Made by a program: the position numbers and the translations under genes
Notes under the pieces: generated by a model
The model's input: the letters and a program-made list of their open reading frames with translations, nothing else
What the model was told of the DNA's origin: nothing
Databases searched by the model: none
Shown here: in pieces, positions 7,092-15,858 of the stretch
How the letters are laid out: every line of letters begins with the position of its first letter
How positions within the stretch are numbered: the first letter of the stretch is position 1
Origin: RGIG4079 sp045646905
Lineage (GTDB): Bacteria > Bacteroidota > Bacteroidia > Bacteroidales > Muribaculaceae
Assembly: GCA_045646905.1 (NCBI GenBank)
Contig: JAZRLP010000037.1
Location: 1 to 16,978, forward strand
Direction: 5' to 3'
DNA: 16,978 nucleotides

Positions 7092-7541
7092 ATGACAACA
7101 ATTTCTAAATGGCTTGCCGTAGTGGCAATTTTATGTAGCGCTAATGTTGTTAACGCTACCGACAATAATCCGACAAGTGAAATAACAAAAACAGAACTAC
7201 TTCGCACCACTAAAAGTTGGAACGGCGAAGATTTACCCGATTATCCTCAAGGGAAGCCCGAATTGGTAGCAATGAAATATGTTATCCCGGTAGGGCATAA
7301 ATTGGACTGGCATCACCATGTCGCAATGAATCATGGTGTATTAGTGCAAGGTGAATTAACTATCATAGGGCTTGATGGACAAACTAAAACATTGCATGAA
7401 GGCGATGTGGTAGTTGAAATGGTTGATTCAGTGCACTACGGCGAAAATCGTGGTACAAAGCCTATCGTGCTATATATGTTCTATATATCACAAGAGGGAT
7501 TACCATTGTCGGTTCCTCATTCCGAGATACCAATGAAATAA
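7092..7541 (+). CDS. Secreted cupin-domain protein
   Basis: The protein has 149 residues with a signal peptide (1-22, cleavage after VNA). The single cupin domain has motif 1 as G68-x5-HHH (74-76)-x3-Asn80-x6-Gly87. The usual Glu is replaced by Asn, as in some secreted subfamilies. Motif 2 has Gly104, His115 and Asn119. Metal binding by the His residues is likely; the reaction or ligand cannot be read from sequence. It follows the DUF3667 gene in an apparent operon (36-nt gap, no separate promoter seen) and ends at the bidirectional terminator at 7556-7599. Small exported cupins may act as isomerases, dioxygenases or sugar/ligand binders; none is favoured here. Confidence 0.82.
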   Translation: MTTISKWLAVVAILCSANVVNATDNNPTSEITKTELLRTTKSWNGEDLPDYPQGKPELVAMKYVIPVGHKLDWHHHVAMNHGVLVQGELTIIGLDGQTKTLHEGDVVVEMVDSVHYGENRGTKPIVLYMFYISQEGLPLSVPHSEIPMK

Positions 7542-7555
7542 TCTTAATGTATTAT

Positions 7556-7599
7556 ATAAAAAATAAAGACAGCCACTTGGTCAATCGACCAAGTGGCTG
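7556..7599. terminator. Bidirectional terminator between convergent genes
   Basis: There is a perfect 13-bp stem CAGCCACTTGGTC (7570-7582) with 7587-7599 and a 4-nt loop. On the minus strand it is followed by TCTTTATTTTTTAT, an excellent U-tract for the lipoprotein gene at 7623. On the plus strand the T-tract is short (CTCGTTTATAG), so termination of the cupin operon would be weaker. Confidence 0.8.
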
Positions 7600-7622
7600 C
7601 TCGTTTATAGTGCTATCAAATA

Positions 7623-7988
7623 TTATTTTTTGAATTCGATGATAGTACCGTTAGCAATAGCTGTTACTTTAGAGTAGATACCTAATACAGTAGAAGCTTT
7701 GTATTGAACATTAGCGTTGATGATTGCTTGAGAACCTTTGATGTTAGCATTTTTGTACATTTCGCTCATCGCTGATTCGCTCATTGATTTTTTAGACAAA
7801 CCACCGATGCCAAGGATGTAAACTTGAGTACATTCGCCTGAAGCTGTACCTACTACATCGTAGTTAGCTTTGTCCAAAACTACTTGTGTTTGCAATTGGT
7901 TGTAGTTAGAGGTAGCTTCTTGGTGAACGCCACAGCTACTTACGAGAAGGCCCATAGTAGCAACCAACATAAATAAAAATTTTTTCAT
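7623..7988 (-). CDS. Small lipoprotein, DUF6567-like
   Basis: The protein has 121 residues with a lipoprotein signal (LLVSSC, lipid Cys19). There is no acidic run after Cys, so it probably faces the periplasm. The mature domain reads ...NYDVVGTASGECTQVYILG, then IGGLSKKSMSESAMSEMYKN, ANIKGSQAIINANVQYK and a C-terminal ANGTIIEF. This arrangement (strand, 'GIGGLSKK', helix, 'KGSQAIIN', strand) recalls the DUF6567 family of Bacteroidetes lipoproteins, recognised from memory. The function is unknown. The gene lies 92 nt downstream of the giant repeat protein, separated by an imperfect hairpin (7997-8039), and probably has its own transcription start, although no canonical promoter was found. Confidence 0.65.
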   Translation of the reverse strand: MKKFLFMLVATMGLLVSSCGVHQEATSNYNQLQTQVVLDKANYDVVGTASGECTQVYILGIGGLSKKSMSESAMSEMYKNANIKGSQAIINANVQYKASTVLGIYSKVTAIANGTIIEFKK

Positions 7989-7996
7989 AATTATAA

Positions 7997-8039
7997 AATT
8001 TTAATCTTCATCGACTCTCATGAAGAAGTTATTAAAATT
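7997..8039 (-). terminator. Imperfect hairpin: weak terminator or leader structure
   Basis: AATTTTAA-TCTTCAT (7997-8011) pairs with ATGAAGA (8020-8026) and TTAAAATT (8032-8039), with a 5-nt bulge and an 8-nt loop. On the minus strand it lies after the stop of the 1912-residue protein at 8081 and 8 nt before the ATG of the lipoprotein gene at 7988. It may partly terminate the long transcript or shape the lipoprotein leader. The U-tract is poor (TTATAATT). Confidence 0.4.
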
Positions 8040-8080
8040 ATAGAGATTGAGTCAATTTCTCCATTTATAGATTTGAAATT

Positions 8081-11000
8081 TTACTTAAAAATCACCTTTT
8101 GATTATTTATGATATAAAGATTACCTTTTTGAGGTTCAAATACTCTACGGCCTTGTAGGTCATAGATAATATTATCCATTTTCTCTTCGGTTATCTCTAC
8201 ATCAGTTACTCCTGTTGGAAGATCTTCTTCCACTAAGCGCATTTGCATACTACTTGGTGCTTCTGATTTAGCAAATTGGACATAAGCATGGTAAGGATAT
8301 ATCACTTGTACACTCTTTGCTGCTGGTATTATCTTATTCCAACAATCATTATTTAGTGTATATAAACTTTGTTTCTCTACATCTTCTTTAGATATATATG
8401 CCAAAGTACCCGACATCATAAAATCACCTGCAGTAGCTTGCGACAAACGGCGTGGAATAACAGGAATAGTAGTCTCTGATTTAACTTGAAGGGTTGCATC
8501 GTCATCTGCTACAACAATATATGGATTGTTGGCAACAATGTTCTTCGCTTGAGTGAATATCAAGGTGTCGCTTGCTACATCGGTCAATGTATAAGCTTTC
8601 ACTTCTTCAGGCAATTCCATGTCAAATGGTAAGCAGAGTGTTGCAGCTTTACCTTTTTCAAAAACTCGGTCATAGAGAACCTCTGCAGCCTTAAACTCAC
8701 GAGATACTACATAGTCAGCGCTATCGGACAACACCAAATAATCGCACTTCAAGTCACCCTCATCGCCGTAAACAACATTTGTGAGGTTGGTAGTAGTAAC
8801 ACCTTTAGGTGCATAAATAATAGCATGTTTGTTAATATTCAAATTAGCAATATTGGTTTGATTAACTACACCTTCTTTTTCACAGCTTGCAAAGTCAACA
8901 TATTGCAATTTTGTGTTTGTTGCAAATGCGTCTTCATCCAATACTGAAAGTGTTGCAGGTAGTGTAATCTTTTTCAACCCTTTAAGAGATGCGAATGTAG
9001 TACTTGTAATACTATCAACGGCACTAACACCCAACGATGTGAGGTCGGTAATATCATTGTGGTGGTCAAACCATCCATTGATATTTGTAACATTACGCAT
9101 TTGGTCGTCAGACATCACTGCATGAGAGCCATAAGCACGGAACAAGGCATCTTCATTATAGTTTGTATTGAACTCTTTTGTGTGAGTTGTAAATTCTTGG
9201 TCAGCCACATAGTTGTTGTATAGGCTGAGAGGGATATACATTTTTTCTACTTGATATGGTTGGTCTGAGATAGGATCGGTAAATGCATCACCATCAAAAG
9301 TAGGTTTCTCATTACACAAGAATACAATGTTCTTCAAGTTTTTACATAGACCAAATGCATCGTTTCCAACTTCGGTTGTTGCATCGCCTACTACAATAGT
9401 TTCAATATTGAGACAATCGTAGAATGCATTATCATCAACCTTGGTTACATTTTTAGGAAGAATAACTGTTTGAAGTTTGTCAAGTTTCCAGAACATGTGC
9501 TCAGGAATTACATTGTCTTCTTCCACATAGTCATTGTTCCCATCTCTATTGAAACAAATATTATTAGGGTCGGTGCAAATTGTAGCATCATAGAGGTCAA
9601 GATATGTCATGCGAGCCAATATCACCTCTTCGGCGTCCTCTTCATCGCGACCGCCAAGCATACGCAACACTGCGATATCTTTACCATTGATAGGACCATT
9701 TACCTTCAATGCAGTGATGCTGATAAGGTCGCCACCTATACGGCCTATATCGTTAGAAGAAGCCATTGATACAGTAAATCCAAGTGCATCGGCGAGAGTG
9801 CCTGGCTCGGTAACAGTAACGACTTTAACTTTTTCTTTGAGTTGCTTAAATCCTTGAATATGGTCGGCATATTGAGACCATGCTTTGCGATAAGCATCTT
9901 CCTTGCCAACAGTTACATAGATTACAAAATCTTTTGGAAGGCTCTCAAATGCATTTTCAGCCAATGTTGGGATTGAATCACAACTCACATTGATCTTCAT
10001 CAATGAGCTACAGCCATTGAATGCACCAGCTGAGATTGATTCTACATTAATAGGCAGTGTTACCACTTCAAGATTAGGACAGTTGCTCAATGAGTTATCG
10101 CCCAATTCTTTTACTTCAACAGCCATTACTAATTCGTTGAAGTTCTTCACTTCGCTATTGCCGTTAATCAAATTCTCTACATCTTTTAATTCAGCAAGGT
10201 CATACATTGAGTAAATTCGCTTTTCGGCCAATGCACGCAACAATACATCATCTTCAAATGGTGAAGCAATAGAGTCTCCACGAGTGTAATATACTCGGCT
10301 GCCCGATATGTGATTGCGATATGAGTTTGGTGTATAGAAAATGCCGATAGGAGTGTCTTCCGACCAAGCATTGCCATCGGTTGCTGGAGCTTCTTTAGCG
10401 AGCAAAATCACTTCTTTAAGTTTAGGGCTGTCGTGAGTCACTTTTGCTCCGATGCTTTTGGTATTATCGCCAATCACCAATCGATTTAGCGCGTTACAGT
10501 TATTGAAGGCATAATCTTTAATCTTTGTTACGCTCTTTGGTAAAATGAGTGTTTCCAACACATCAAGTTCCCAGAACATATAAGTGTCAATGCAATTATC
10601 TTCGGTGATGCGGTCGTTAGAACCATCTTGGTTATAATCTTCGCCACCAGCTTTGATGTCGGCATCATAAAGGTCAAGATATTTCAAATTGCGTGGGTAG
10701 ATATCATCACAATTGTTTACATTGCGACCTCCCATGAAGCGAATCACACCGATATCGGTGCCATTGATAGGCCCACTAATCTTTAGTTTGTCATACTTAG
10801 AATAGTTACCATCGATTACAAGTGGGTCAGTGCCTGTAATTGTAAGACCTAACTCTTGAGCCAATGTGCCAGGTTCGGTAACTGTTACTTCCCAAATACC
10901 AGTATGTTTTTCAACGGCCGATTGAATGTGGTCGGCATATTGTGGCCATGCCTCTTTATAAGCAGTTACTACTGAATCTGGCACATAGATTACATAATCT

Positions 11001-13819
11001 TCAGGCATATCAGCAAATACATCAGCACCTAATGTGGCAGGTGTAGCTGATTGGAATGTGATAATTCTTAAATTAGCACAATTTCTAAACGCTTCGTCTT
11101 GGATTGTAGTTACACTATTTGGAATTACTACATCATCAAGCAATGCACAATTATTAAACGCTTGTTTGCCTATGTTTTCTATCGTAGATGGCAATTCTAT
11201 ATTTTGTAGTTTTTTACAATCTTTAAACCATGATTCGCCAATATAATTAAGATTAATGCACTCAAATGCCTTGAACTCACGGAATGCGCCTATCTCTTTT
11301 GCTTGGAATTTACCATTGAGTGTGCTTGGGTCTGTAACCTGCATTACATCGTAAATGTCAAAACTTCCTCCAGTAATTGGCGATTCGTACTCCATGCCAC
11401 ACTCTTCGAGAGCATCCATTAACGCTTTGTCTCCTGTCAAGATGAAACTTGGGAGGAATCTATCTTCATATTTTACCCATGTAGTATCAGCCTTAAACTC
11501 TTCAACGGCCGATGTTACCATCTTAACCTTCAATTTGTCGCTGCCGGCGAATACTCCGTCGCGTAATACCACGCGCGCTGGGCTCATAGGTTCTACCGTA
11601 TTTTTGCCATCGGTGCGGAAATATAGCATATTAATGTGTTCCAAGTTGGGGCAATAAGCAAAGGCAGAGTCTTGCAATTCAACTTCCAAGTCGCTATATG
11701 CATCACCTGTGCCTCCCCAACCCTTCAAGTCAAACATTGAGATACCAGTAAGTTCTTTGCTACCATAGAATGCTTTTTCTTTTACATAATCGAGTTTGTA
11801 GTTGTTGAAGATACCTATATCGTTGAATATACCGAGTTCACCGTTTTGGCTCGCCATGTCACCGTTTTGGCCGATGATATGCAAGTGTTCGATGGTGTGT
11901 CCTCCTGTATAGCTTTGTTTCTTCAATGTGTTGTTCTCAAAACTATAGCTATATTGAGCACCATAGTCGGTAAAATCAACCACTTCAGGAACATCAACTG
12001 CAACAAGACAATTCTTATATTTTTTCCAATAAATATTTTCGGCAAATTCTTCATACTTTTCAGCGCCGACACGAATTTTAAGTTTTGTAGTATCGCAGCC
12101 TGCGAAGATATCTTCACCACAAAGAATAAAGTTTTCAGGACCAAGAGCTATATCACGGTCGGTATAGTTGCTATGCATTATTAAATCAATTGTTTCAAGA
12201 TTAGAACATCCCAAGAATGCTGAGTCGGGTATCACAATGTCCATCGATTCATACATCTCGCCAGTGTTTACATCTTTGAAACTCAAAGTTTTGAGTTTGT
12301 CTTTGCCGCGGAATGCATCACGACCAATGGCAACGGTTTTGTAGTTGTAAGCCGAACCAATATCATTATAAAGCGTGATGCTCTCTTTGTTTTCTACATC
12401 TTTTACATACATGTGGTAGATGGTGTGCTTGTTTTCGGTCATCAACCATTGTCCATGCAATACCCAAGATGGATCGCGACGAGCCTTGTTTCCAATAGTA
12501 GAACTAATATAACCCAAACCATTTATACCAGCAACCGAACCAGCACTTATACCGGCCATACCCATTGCATAGAGAGTTGCCTTTTTAATTGATGCATTTG
12601 AAGAAATAATAGTTTGTACCCAATTATCGCTCGTTATTTGCATTGCTGCCAACATTTTGGTATATCCTTTTTTCCCCACATATTTTGCAGCAATAGAAGC
12701 CGCTTCCTTATACACTGCCTCCGCACTCGCATTCGCTGTTTTAGCTGCAGCTTTTGCAGAAGATAAAGCTGCACTACCTGACCCATATGTCGCAATAGCA
12801 ATAGCCACTTCAACGCCAATGATGGCAGCATTCCACCACGAAGATTGAAGGCGGGTAAGTTCTGATGTAGGCAATGTGTTTAGCGATTTTGCGGCATAAT
12901 CATAAGTTACATCTTCATGTACGATAGGGTCGTAAGTTGTAGGCATATAGTCAGATGCCACGATTTTATCGGCATACTTACTCCAATTATCATCATAGAT
13001 AAACATTTCATACGCTTGAGGAGCCACCACGATGCGGAAATCCTCGTGACAACCATCAAACACATCTTCACCTATGTATATATCCCAAGGATATAATATT
13101 TGATAATGATTAGTGCCCTCTGTTACGAGGTAGTACATATTGAATTCTTTCAAGTTTTTACAACCTTTGAAAGCTCCGTCGTGAATAACCATTTTTAATT
13201 GGGTGCTAGCGTTAGCCGATGTCGATGCACAATCTTCAAACACTACCTTCTTGATGTGTTCGTTGTAGCGCAAGCCAACGCTATCAATGAGGATAGTTTT
13301 ATAATTATATGTGGTGCCGATATCGTTGTAGATACGCATTACGCCATCTTCGTTGTCAAGGTCATTATTATTAGCCCCCACAATTTGCATGTACCATGTT
13401 TCTTTATCGGGAGCAGGTGTAAGCACACCATCGACATCAATATTAGGGATTTTTGTAGCCCACGATTCGACGATTTGCTTCATTTCAGCCATGTTGTCAC
13501 TCGAAAGTTGGTCGCCAAAGTATTCATACAACACGCCGTCTTCGTTATAAGCATAGGCTACTTTCGTTGTCATCGTTGCACCCGATTCGGATAAGGCGCG
13601 AGCAGCGGTGTCGGCAATCATCTCGCGAACAACGAAGCATTCTGCAATAGAGTCATACTCCATTTCCGATGCAGGGATGGCTTTTGTAGCCCGTGGATAG
13701 GAGTGTACCTTTTTGTTCTCGATAGGGGGAATCGTGTCCGTCCCTTCGGCCCAGATCCTTGTGGGCAAAGTCATCATACACAATGAGATGACTAATAAAA
13801 CTATTCGTTTACTTTTCAT
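8081..13819 (-). CDS. Giant BspA-like leucine-rich-repeat surface protein (1912 residues)
   Basis: A signal peptide (1-24, cleavage after IWA) begins the protein. Order: three repeats with the hallmark YNDIGxxYNYKT (residues about 150-290, 475-610 and 655-790). A hydrophobic Ala-rich insert (about 325-440) lies between the first two. A BspA-type LRR_5 tract follows (about 845-950, units such as IELPSTIENIGKQAFNNCAL). Two copies of a ~356-residue module (about 929-1282 and 1287-1640) begin their LRR preamble with VTEPGTL. A beta domain with TLCLPFDMELPEEV lies at about 1690-1860. The tail IIYDLQGRRVFEPQKGNLYI (1884-1903) is of the Bacteroidales sorting/anchoring type. BspA-like proteins of oral and gut Bacteroidales mediate adhesion and fibronectin binding; a surface adhesin is inferred here. 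The start is supported by the signal peptide. The gene lies 39 nt behind the TPR-HTH regulator and has no separate consensus promoter. Confidence 0.85.
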   Translation of the reverse strand: MKSKRIVLLVISLCMMTLPTRIWAEGTDTIPPIENKKVHSYPRATKAIPASEMEYDSIAECFVVREMIADTAARALSESGATMTTKVAYAYNEDGVLYEYFGDQLSSDNMAEMKQIVESWATKIPNIDVDGVLTPAPDKETWYMQIVGANNNDLDNEDGVMRIYNDIGTTYNYKTILIDSVGLRYNEHIKKVVFEDCASTSANASTQLKMVIHDGAFKGCKNLKEFNMYYLVTEGTNHYQILYPWDIYIGEDVFDGCHEDFRIVVAPQAYEMFIYDDNWSKYADKIVASDYMPTTYDPIVHEDVTYDYAAKSLNTLPTSELTRLQSSWWNAAIIGVEVAIAIATYGSGSAALSSAKAAAKTANASAEAVYKEAASIAAKYVGKKGYTKMLAAMQITSDNWVQTIISSNASIKKATLYAMGMAGISAGSVAGINGLGYISSTIGNKARRDPSWVLHGQWLMTENKHTIYHMYVKDVENKESITLYNDIGSAYNYKTVAIGRDAFRGKDKLKTLSFKDVNTGEMYESMDIVIPDSAFLGCSNLETIDLIMHSNYTDRDIALGPENFILCGEDIFAGCDTTKLKIRVGAEKYEEFAENIYWKKYKNCLVAVDVPEVVDFTDYGAQYSYSFENNTLKKQSYTGGHTIEHLHIIGQNGDMASQNGELGIFNDIGIFNNYKLDYVKEKAFYGSKELTGISMFDLKGWGGTGDAYSDLEVELQDSAFAYCPNLEHINMLYFRTDGKNTVEPMSPARVVLRDGVFAGSDKLKVKMVTSAVEEFKADTTWVKYEDRFLPSFILTGDKALMDALEECGMEYESPITGGSFDIYDVMQVTDPSTLNGKFQAKEIGAFREFKAFECINLNYIGESWFKDCKKLQNIELPSTIENIGKQAFNNCALLDDVVIPNSVTTIQDEAFRNCANLRIITFQSATPATLGADVFADMPEDYVIYVPDSVVTAYKEAWPQYADHIQSAVEKHTGIWEVTVTEPGTLAQELGLTITGTDPLVIDGNYSKYDKLKISGPINGTDIGVIRFMGGRNVNNCDDIYPRNLKYLDLYDADIKAGGEDYNQDGSNDRITEDNCIDTYMFWELDVLETLILPKSVTKIKDYAFNNCNALNRLVIGDNTKSIGAKVTHDSPKLKEVILLAKEAPATDGNAWSEDTPIGIFYTPNSYRNHISGSRVYYTRGDSIASPFEDDVLLRALAEKRIYSMYDLAELKDVENLINGNSEVKNFNELVMAVEVKELGDNSLSNCPNLEVVTLPINVESISAGAFNGCSSLMKINVSCDSIPTLAENAFESLPKDFVIYVTVGKEDAYRKAWSQYADHIQGFKQLKEKVKVVTVTEPGTLADALGFTVSMASSNDIGRIGGDLISITALKVNGPINGKDIAVLRMLGGRDEEDAEEVILARMTYLDLYDATICTDPNNICFNRDGNNDYVEEDNVIPEHMFWKLDKLQTVILPKNVTKVDDNAFYDCLNIETIVVGDATTEVGNDAFGLCKNLKNIVFLCNEKPTFDGDAFTDPISDQPYQVEKMYIPLSLYNNYVADQEFTTHTKEFNTNYNEDALFRAYGSHAVMSDDQMRNVTNINGWFDHHNDITDLTSLGVSAVDSITSTTFASLKGLKKITLPATLSVLDEDAFATNTKLQYVDFASCEKEGVVNQTNIANLNINKHAIIYAPKGVTTTNLTNVVYGDEGDLKCDYLVLSDSADYVVSREFKAAEVLYDRVFEKGKAATLCLPFDMELPEEVKAYTLTDVASDTLIFTQAKNIVANNPYIVVADDDATLQVKSETTIPVIPRRLSQATAGDFMMSGTLAYISKEDVEKQSLYTLNNDCWNKIIPAAKSVQVIYPYHAYVQFAKSEAPSSMQMRLVEEDLPTGVTDVEITEEKMDNIIYDLQGRRVFEPQKGNLYIINNQKVIFK
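8900..11035 (-). repeat. Two tandem ~356-residue LRR modules with Asp-rich loops
   Basis: Residues about 929-1282 and 1287-1640 of the giant protein align end to end. Matching anchors are FADMPEDYVIYV/FESLPKDFVIYV, WPQYADHIQ/WSQYADHIQ, VTEPGTLAQELG/VTEPGTLADALG, GPINGTDIGVIR/GPINGKDIAVLR, LDLYDADI/LDLYDATI, NQDGSNDRITEDN/NRDGNNDYVEEDN and FEDDVLLRA/YNEDALFRA. Anchor spacing is 356-361 residues. The VTEPGTL...LDLYDA preamble also precedes LRR_5 units in other Bacteroidales proteins. The Asp/Asn-rich loops resemble calcium-binding DxDGxND loops. Confidence 0.8.
11450..13372 (-). repeat. Three 'NDIG' repeats in the N-terminal part of the giant protein
   Basis: Copies lie at about 12950-13372, 11990-12397 and 11450-11857, each about 135-140 residues. 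Each opens with a His/Gln-rich strand, then YNDIGTTYNYKT, YNDIGSAYNYKT or FNDIGIFNNYKL. Next come an LRR-like AF-x-G/C-x-L unit, then EDVFDGC/EDIFAGC/DGVFAGS, and finally a W-x-KY end (NWSKYAD, YWKKYKN, TWVKYED). They diverge strongly at DNA level, so the duplication is old. Confidence 0.75.
12500..12847 (-). other. Ala-rich hydrophobic helical insert in the giant protein
   Basis: Residues about 325-440 differ from the rest of the protein. They contain a membrane-like helix (WWNAAIIGVEVAIAIATYG, 328-346), an amphipathic Ala/Lys-rich stretch (ALSSAKAAAKTANASAEAVY, 351-370) and a second hydrophobic segment (ATLYAMGMAGISAGSVAG, 414-431), ending at KARRDP. It sits exactly between the first and second NDIG repeats, whereas the second and third are only about 45 residues apart. 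No family is recognised. Confidence 0.6.
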
Positions 13820-13858
13820 TTTAATTATATTATCTATTTATTTTTTATTGTTACACTT

Positions 13859-15763
13859 TTAATTGTTATTGGTCCCTAATATTTCTTCTATGAAATTTTC
13901 TAACGATAATTCGGTAGTCATCCCTATTTTTTGACGGAAGCGGTGGCGAAGCATCAACACACTTCGTGGAGCGATAGCCAATAAATCGGCTATTCGTTTA
14001 TTGTCTTGTTTTAATACAATGAGCATGGAGAGAATCTCTTCACGATGGGTGATTGAGGGAACTTTTTCACGGAGTCGAGGCAAGAAAAGAGGATATAGCA
14101 ACTCGAAATATTGACGAAATTTTGTTTCTCCCTCAGTTTGAAGTATAGATGGAGTTAATGTTTCTAATTCGTGCCGGTTGTCTTTTACTTTCAAAAATTC
14201 CTCAATTTCATGAGCTCTTATTTCTTCTTCAGTATTTAATTGATCAATTTGTTGCGCTAATGAAAGCAGTTTTTCATCGGCTTTCTTCAACTGAATTTTA
14301 TGTTGTCTCTTTTGCTTAATTATATATGCAACAATGCAACAAATAACGATGATAAATGTTGTTATACATATTGAAAGCCAAAGACTTTTATTAGTGTTCT
14401 TGAGTTGTTCTATCTTTAATTTTTGTTCATTTTGTTCGGTTTGTGATTTGACAATGCTTTCAACAAGATTGAATTTGATGCTTTTCTCATTAATCGCTTG
14501 TTGCTCTTTAAGCATTAGTCTCACATATTGTTCAAACTTTTCTTGTTTCTTATTTTTTAAATAGTGATTTAATATAGGTTCGTAGTTGAGATGGATAAAA
14601 AGATAAGTATCGTTAAGAGTTAGCAATGTATACATGCTATCGAGCATTGTCTCTGCCTTTTTGCTCTCGTTGTTTTTTAAATAGGTTTGGGCCAATTGGT
14701 GATATGCTTTTGCTCGATTAAGATTGGTTGCTTGGCTGGTTACAAACTCCAATTCCTCAATGCCTTTTTGTAACGAGTTACCTCCCTTTTCGGTCAAAAA
14801 AGTGCCATTTAAAAGGTTTACATCTACTAAACCACTGTTATAGGGTAGTGATTGGCATAGTTTTCGAGCCTGCTCAACATATAAAGGTATTGAATCAACT
14901 ATCCCAAGTTTATGCAATGCCCAACCTTTATTTATATAGGTTTGGGCTGAAACCATAGGGTTCTTAATTGTCATATTTTTTTCTACTCTAATGGCTTCAG
15001 ATGCATAATGATTGGCATATTCGGGTATTCCCCAGTATAGGAAGAGGTCAGTCATTGAGTGCAAGCTATTTAACACGCCCAAATCATCATTTTTTGCAAT
15101 AGCATCATCCTTGCTTTGTTGAAATAACTCTAACGCTTTATCAAGGTGCCCGTTGCGTTTGTATAGCGAACCCAACATGGCTGTTACCCATTGCTTTCCT
15201 GAGGTGTTTTTGCATGATTCGGCATGAGTCAATGCTTCTTGACACCAATTAATAACCTCATTTTGATATTTAGGGTTGCTATAAAATACAGCCGCGGCAT
15301 AGGCATAGTCGCGGAAATTGCGTTCGGGAGTGGCACGATAGAGTGGGAGAGTGAATACTTTTAACATCGATTCCTCGGCTTCTTCAACCTTTTCGGTGCG
15401 TGATAATGCATATCCCATTATTGAGTGATAGTCTCTTAAGCATTGGTTTTGCAAAATGTGTGAAGCCTTGAATATCTCTTTTAGTGTCGAAATGCAAGTT
15501 TCGGGATCGCCTTTGCTTTGAAAAGTGTTCATCAATTGCATTAGCGCTTCGGTGTACTCAACGAGTTGTTGGTCGGTGAGGTCGGTTTCGTTGATAGGTC
15601 GAGATAGGTATTCTTTAAAGGCGATGATTGCTTCATCATATTTCCCGCTATGTTGTAATTCTCTTGCGCGTTTAAAGGCGTTATTATTGGCATAACAAGT
15701 GCTACATATCAATAAAGATATGAGTAATGTTAAAATACATTTGCTCCAAGATGATAAATTCAT
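13859..15763 (-). CDS. Membrane-anchored TPR regulator with C-terminal LuxR-type HTH
   Basis: The protein has 634 residues. A signal/anchor segment (1-25) is followed by an extracytoplasmic tetratricopeptide array (about 26-410, e.g. AFKRARELQHSGKYDEAIIA and GHLDKALELFQQSKDDA). Then come a heptad-rich stretch (430-455), one membrane helix (461-483), a cytoplasmic coiled coil (484-525) and a DNA-binding domain (566-630). The DNA-binding domain reads SITHREEILSML...NKRIADLLAIAPRSVLMLRHRFRQKIG, matching the LuxR/GerE layout. The plan is that of Bacteroidetes one-component regulators sensing through periplasmic TPRs. It precedes the giant surface protein by 39 nt, so it probably controls its own operon including that protein; this is inferred. 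A promoter candidate lies at 15859-15866, flanked by paired TTTACATT repeats. Confidence 0.85.
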   Translation of the reverse strand: MNLSSWSKCILTLLISLLICSTCYANNNAFKRARELQHSGKYDEAIIAFKEYLSRPINETDLTDQQLVEYTEALMQLMNTFQSKGDPETCISTLKEIFKASHILQNQCLRDYHSIMGYALSRTEKVEEAEESMLKVFTLPLYRATPERNFRDYAYAAAVFYSNPKYQNEVINWCQEALTHAESCKNTSGKQWVTAMLGSLYKRNGHLDKALELFQQSKDDAIAKNDDLGVLNSLHSMTDLFLYWGIPEYANHYASEAIRVEKNMTIKNPMVSAQTYINKGWALHKLGIVDSIPLYVEQARKLCQSLPYNSGLVDVNLLNGTFLTEKGGNSLQKGIEELEFVTSQATNLNRAKAYHQLAQTYLKNNESKKAETMLDSMYTLLTLNDTYLFIHLNYEPILNHYLKNKKQEKFEQYVRLMLKEQQAINEKSIKFNLVESIVKSQTEQNEQKLKIEQLKNTNKSLWLSICITTFIIVICCIVAYIIKQKRQHKIQLKKADEKLLSLAQQIDQLNTEEEIRAHEIEEFLKVKDNRHELETLTPSILQTEGETKFRQYFELLYPLFLPRLREKVPSITHREEILSMLIVLKQDNKRIADLLAIAPRSVLMLRHRFRQKIGMTTELSLENFIEEILGTNNN

Positions 15764-15782
15764 AATATTTTGTCTTGCTTAA

Positions 15783-15801
15783 TTTACATTTTGTTGACAT
15801 T
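15783..15801. repeat. Paired repeat TTTACATT-TTG-TTGACATT near the regulator start
   Basis: Two near-identical 8-mers occur at 15783-15790 and 15794-15801 (11-bp period), within the untranslated leader 20-38 nt before the ATG at 15763. The same arrangement recurs at 15900-15919 beyond the promoter. Candidate operator half. Confidence 0.4.
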
Positions 15802-15858
15802 GGATTGCTTGTAAACATGATGTATATATTTATTCAATCCATGCCATGAATATAGTTG

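Noticed and set aside
8900..11035. Repeated segments considered as a CRISPR array or insertion sequence
   Set aside because: The repeats are long, coding and diverged, in frame within one protein, with no spacers and no terminal inverted repeats.
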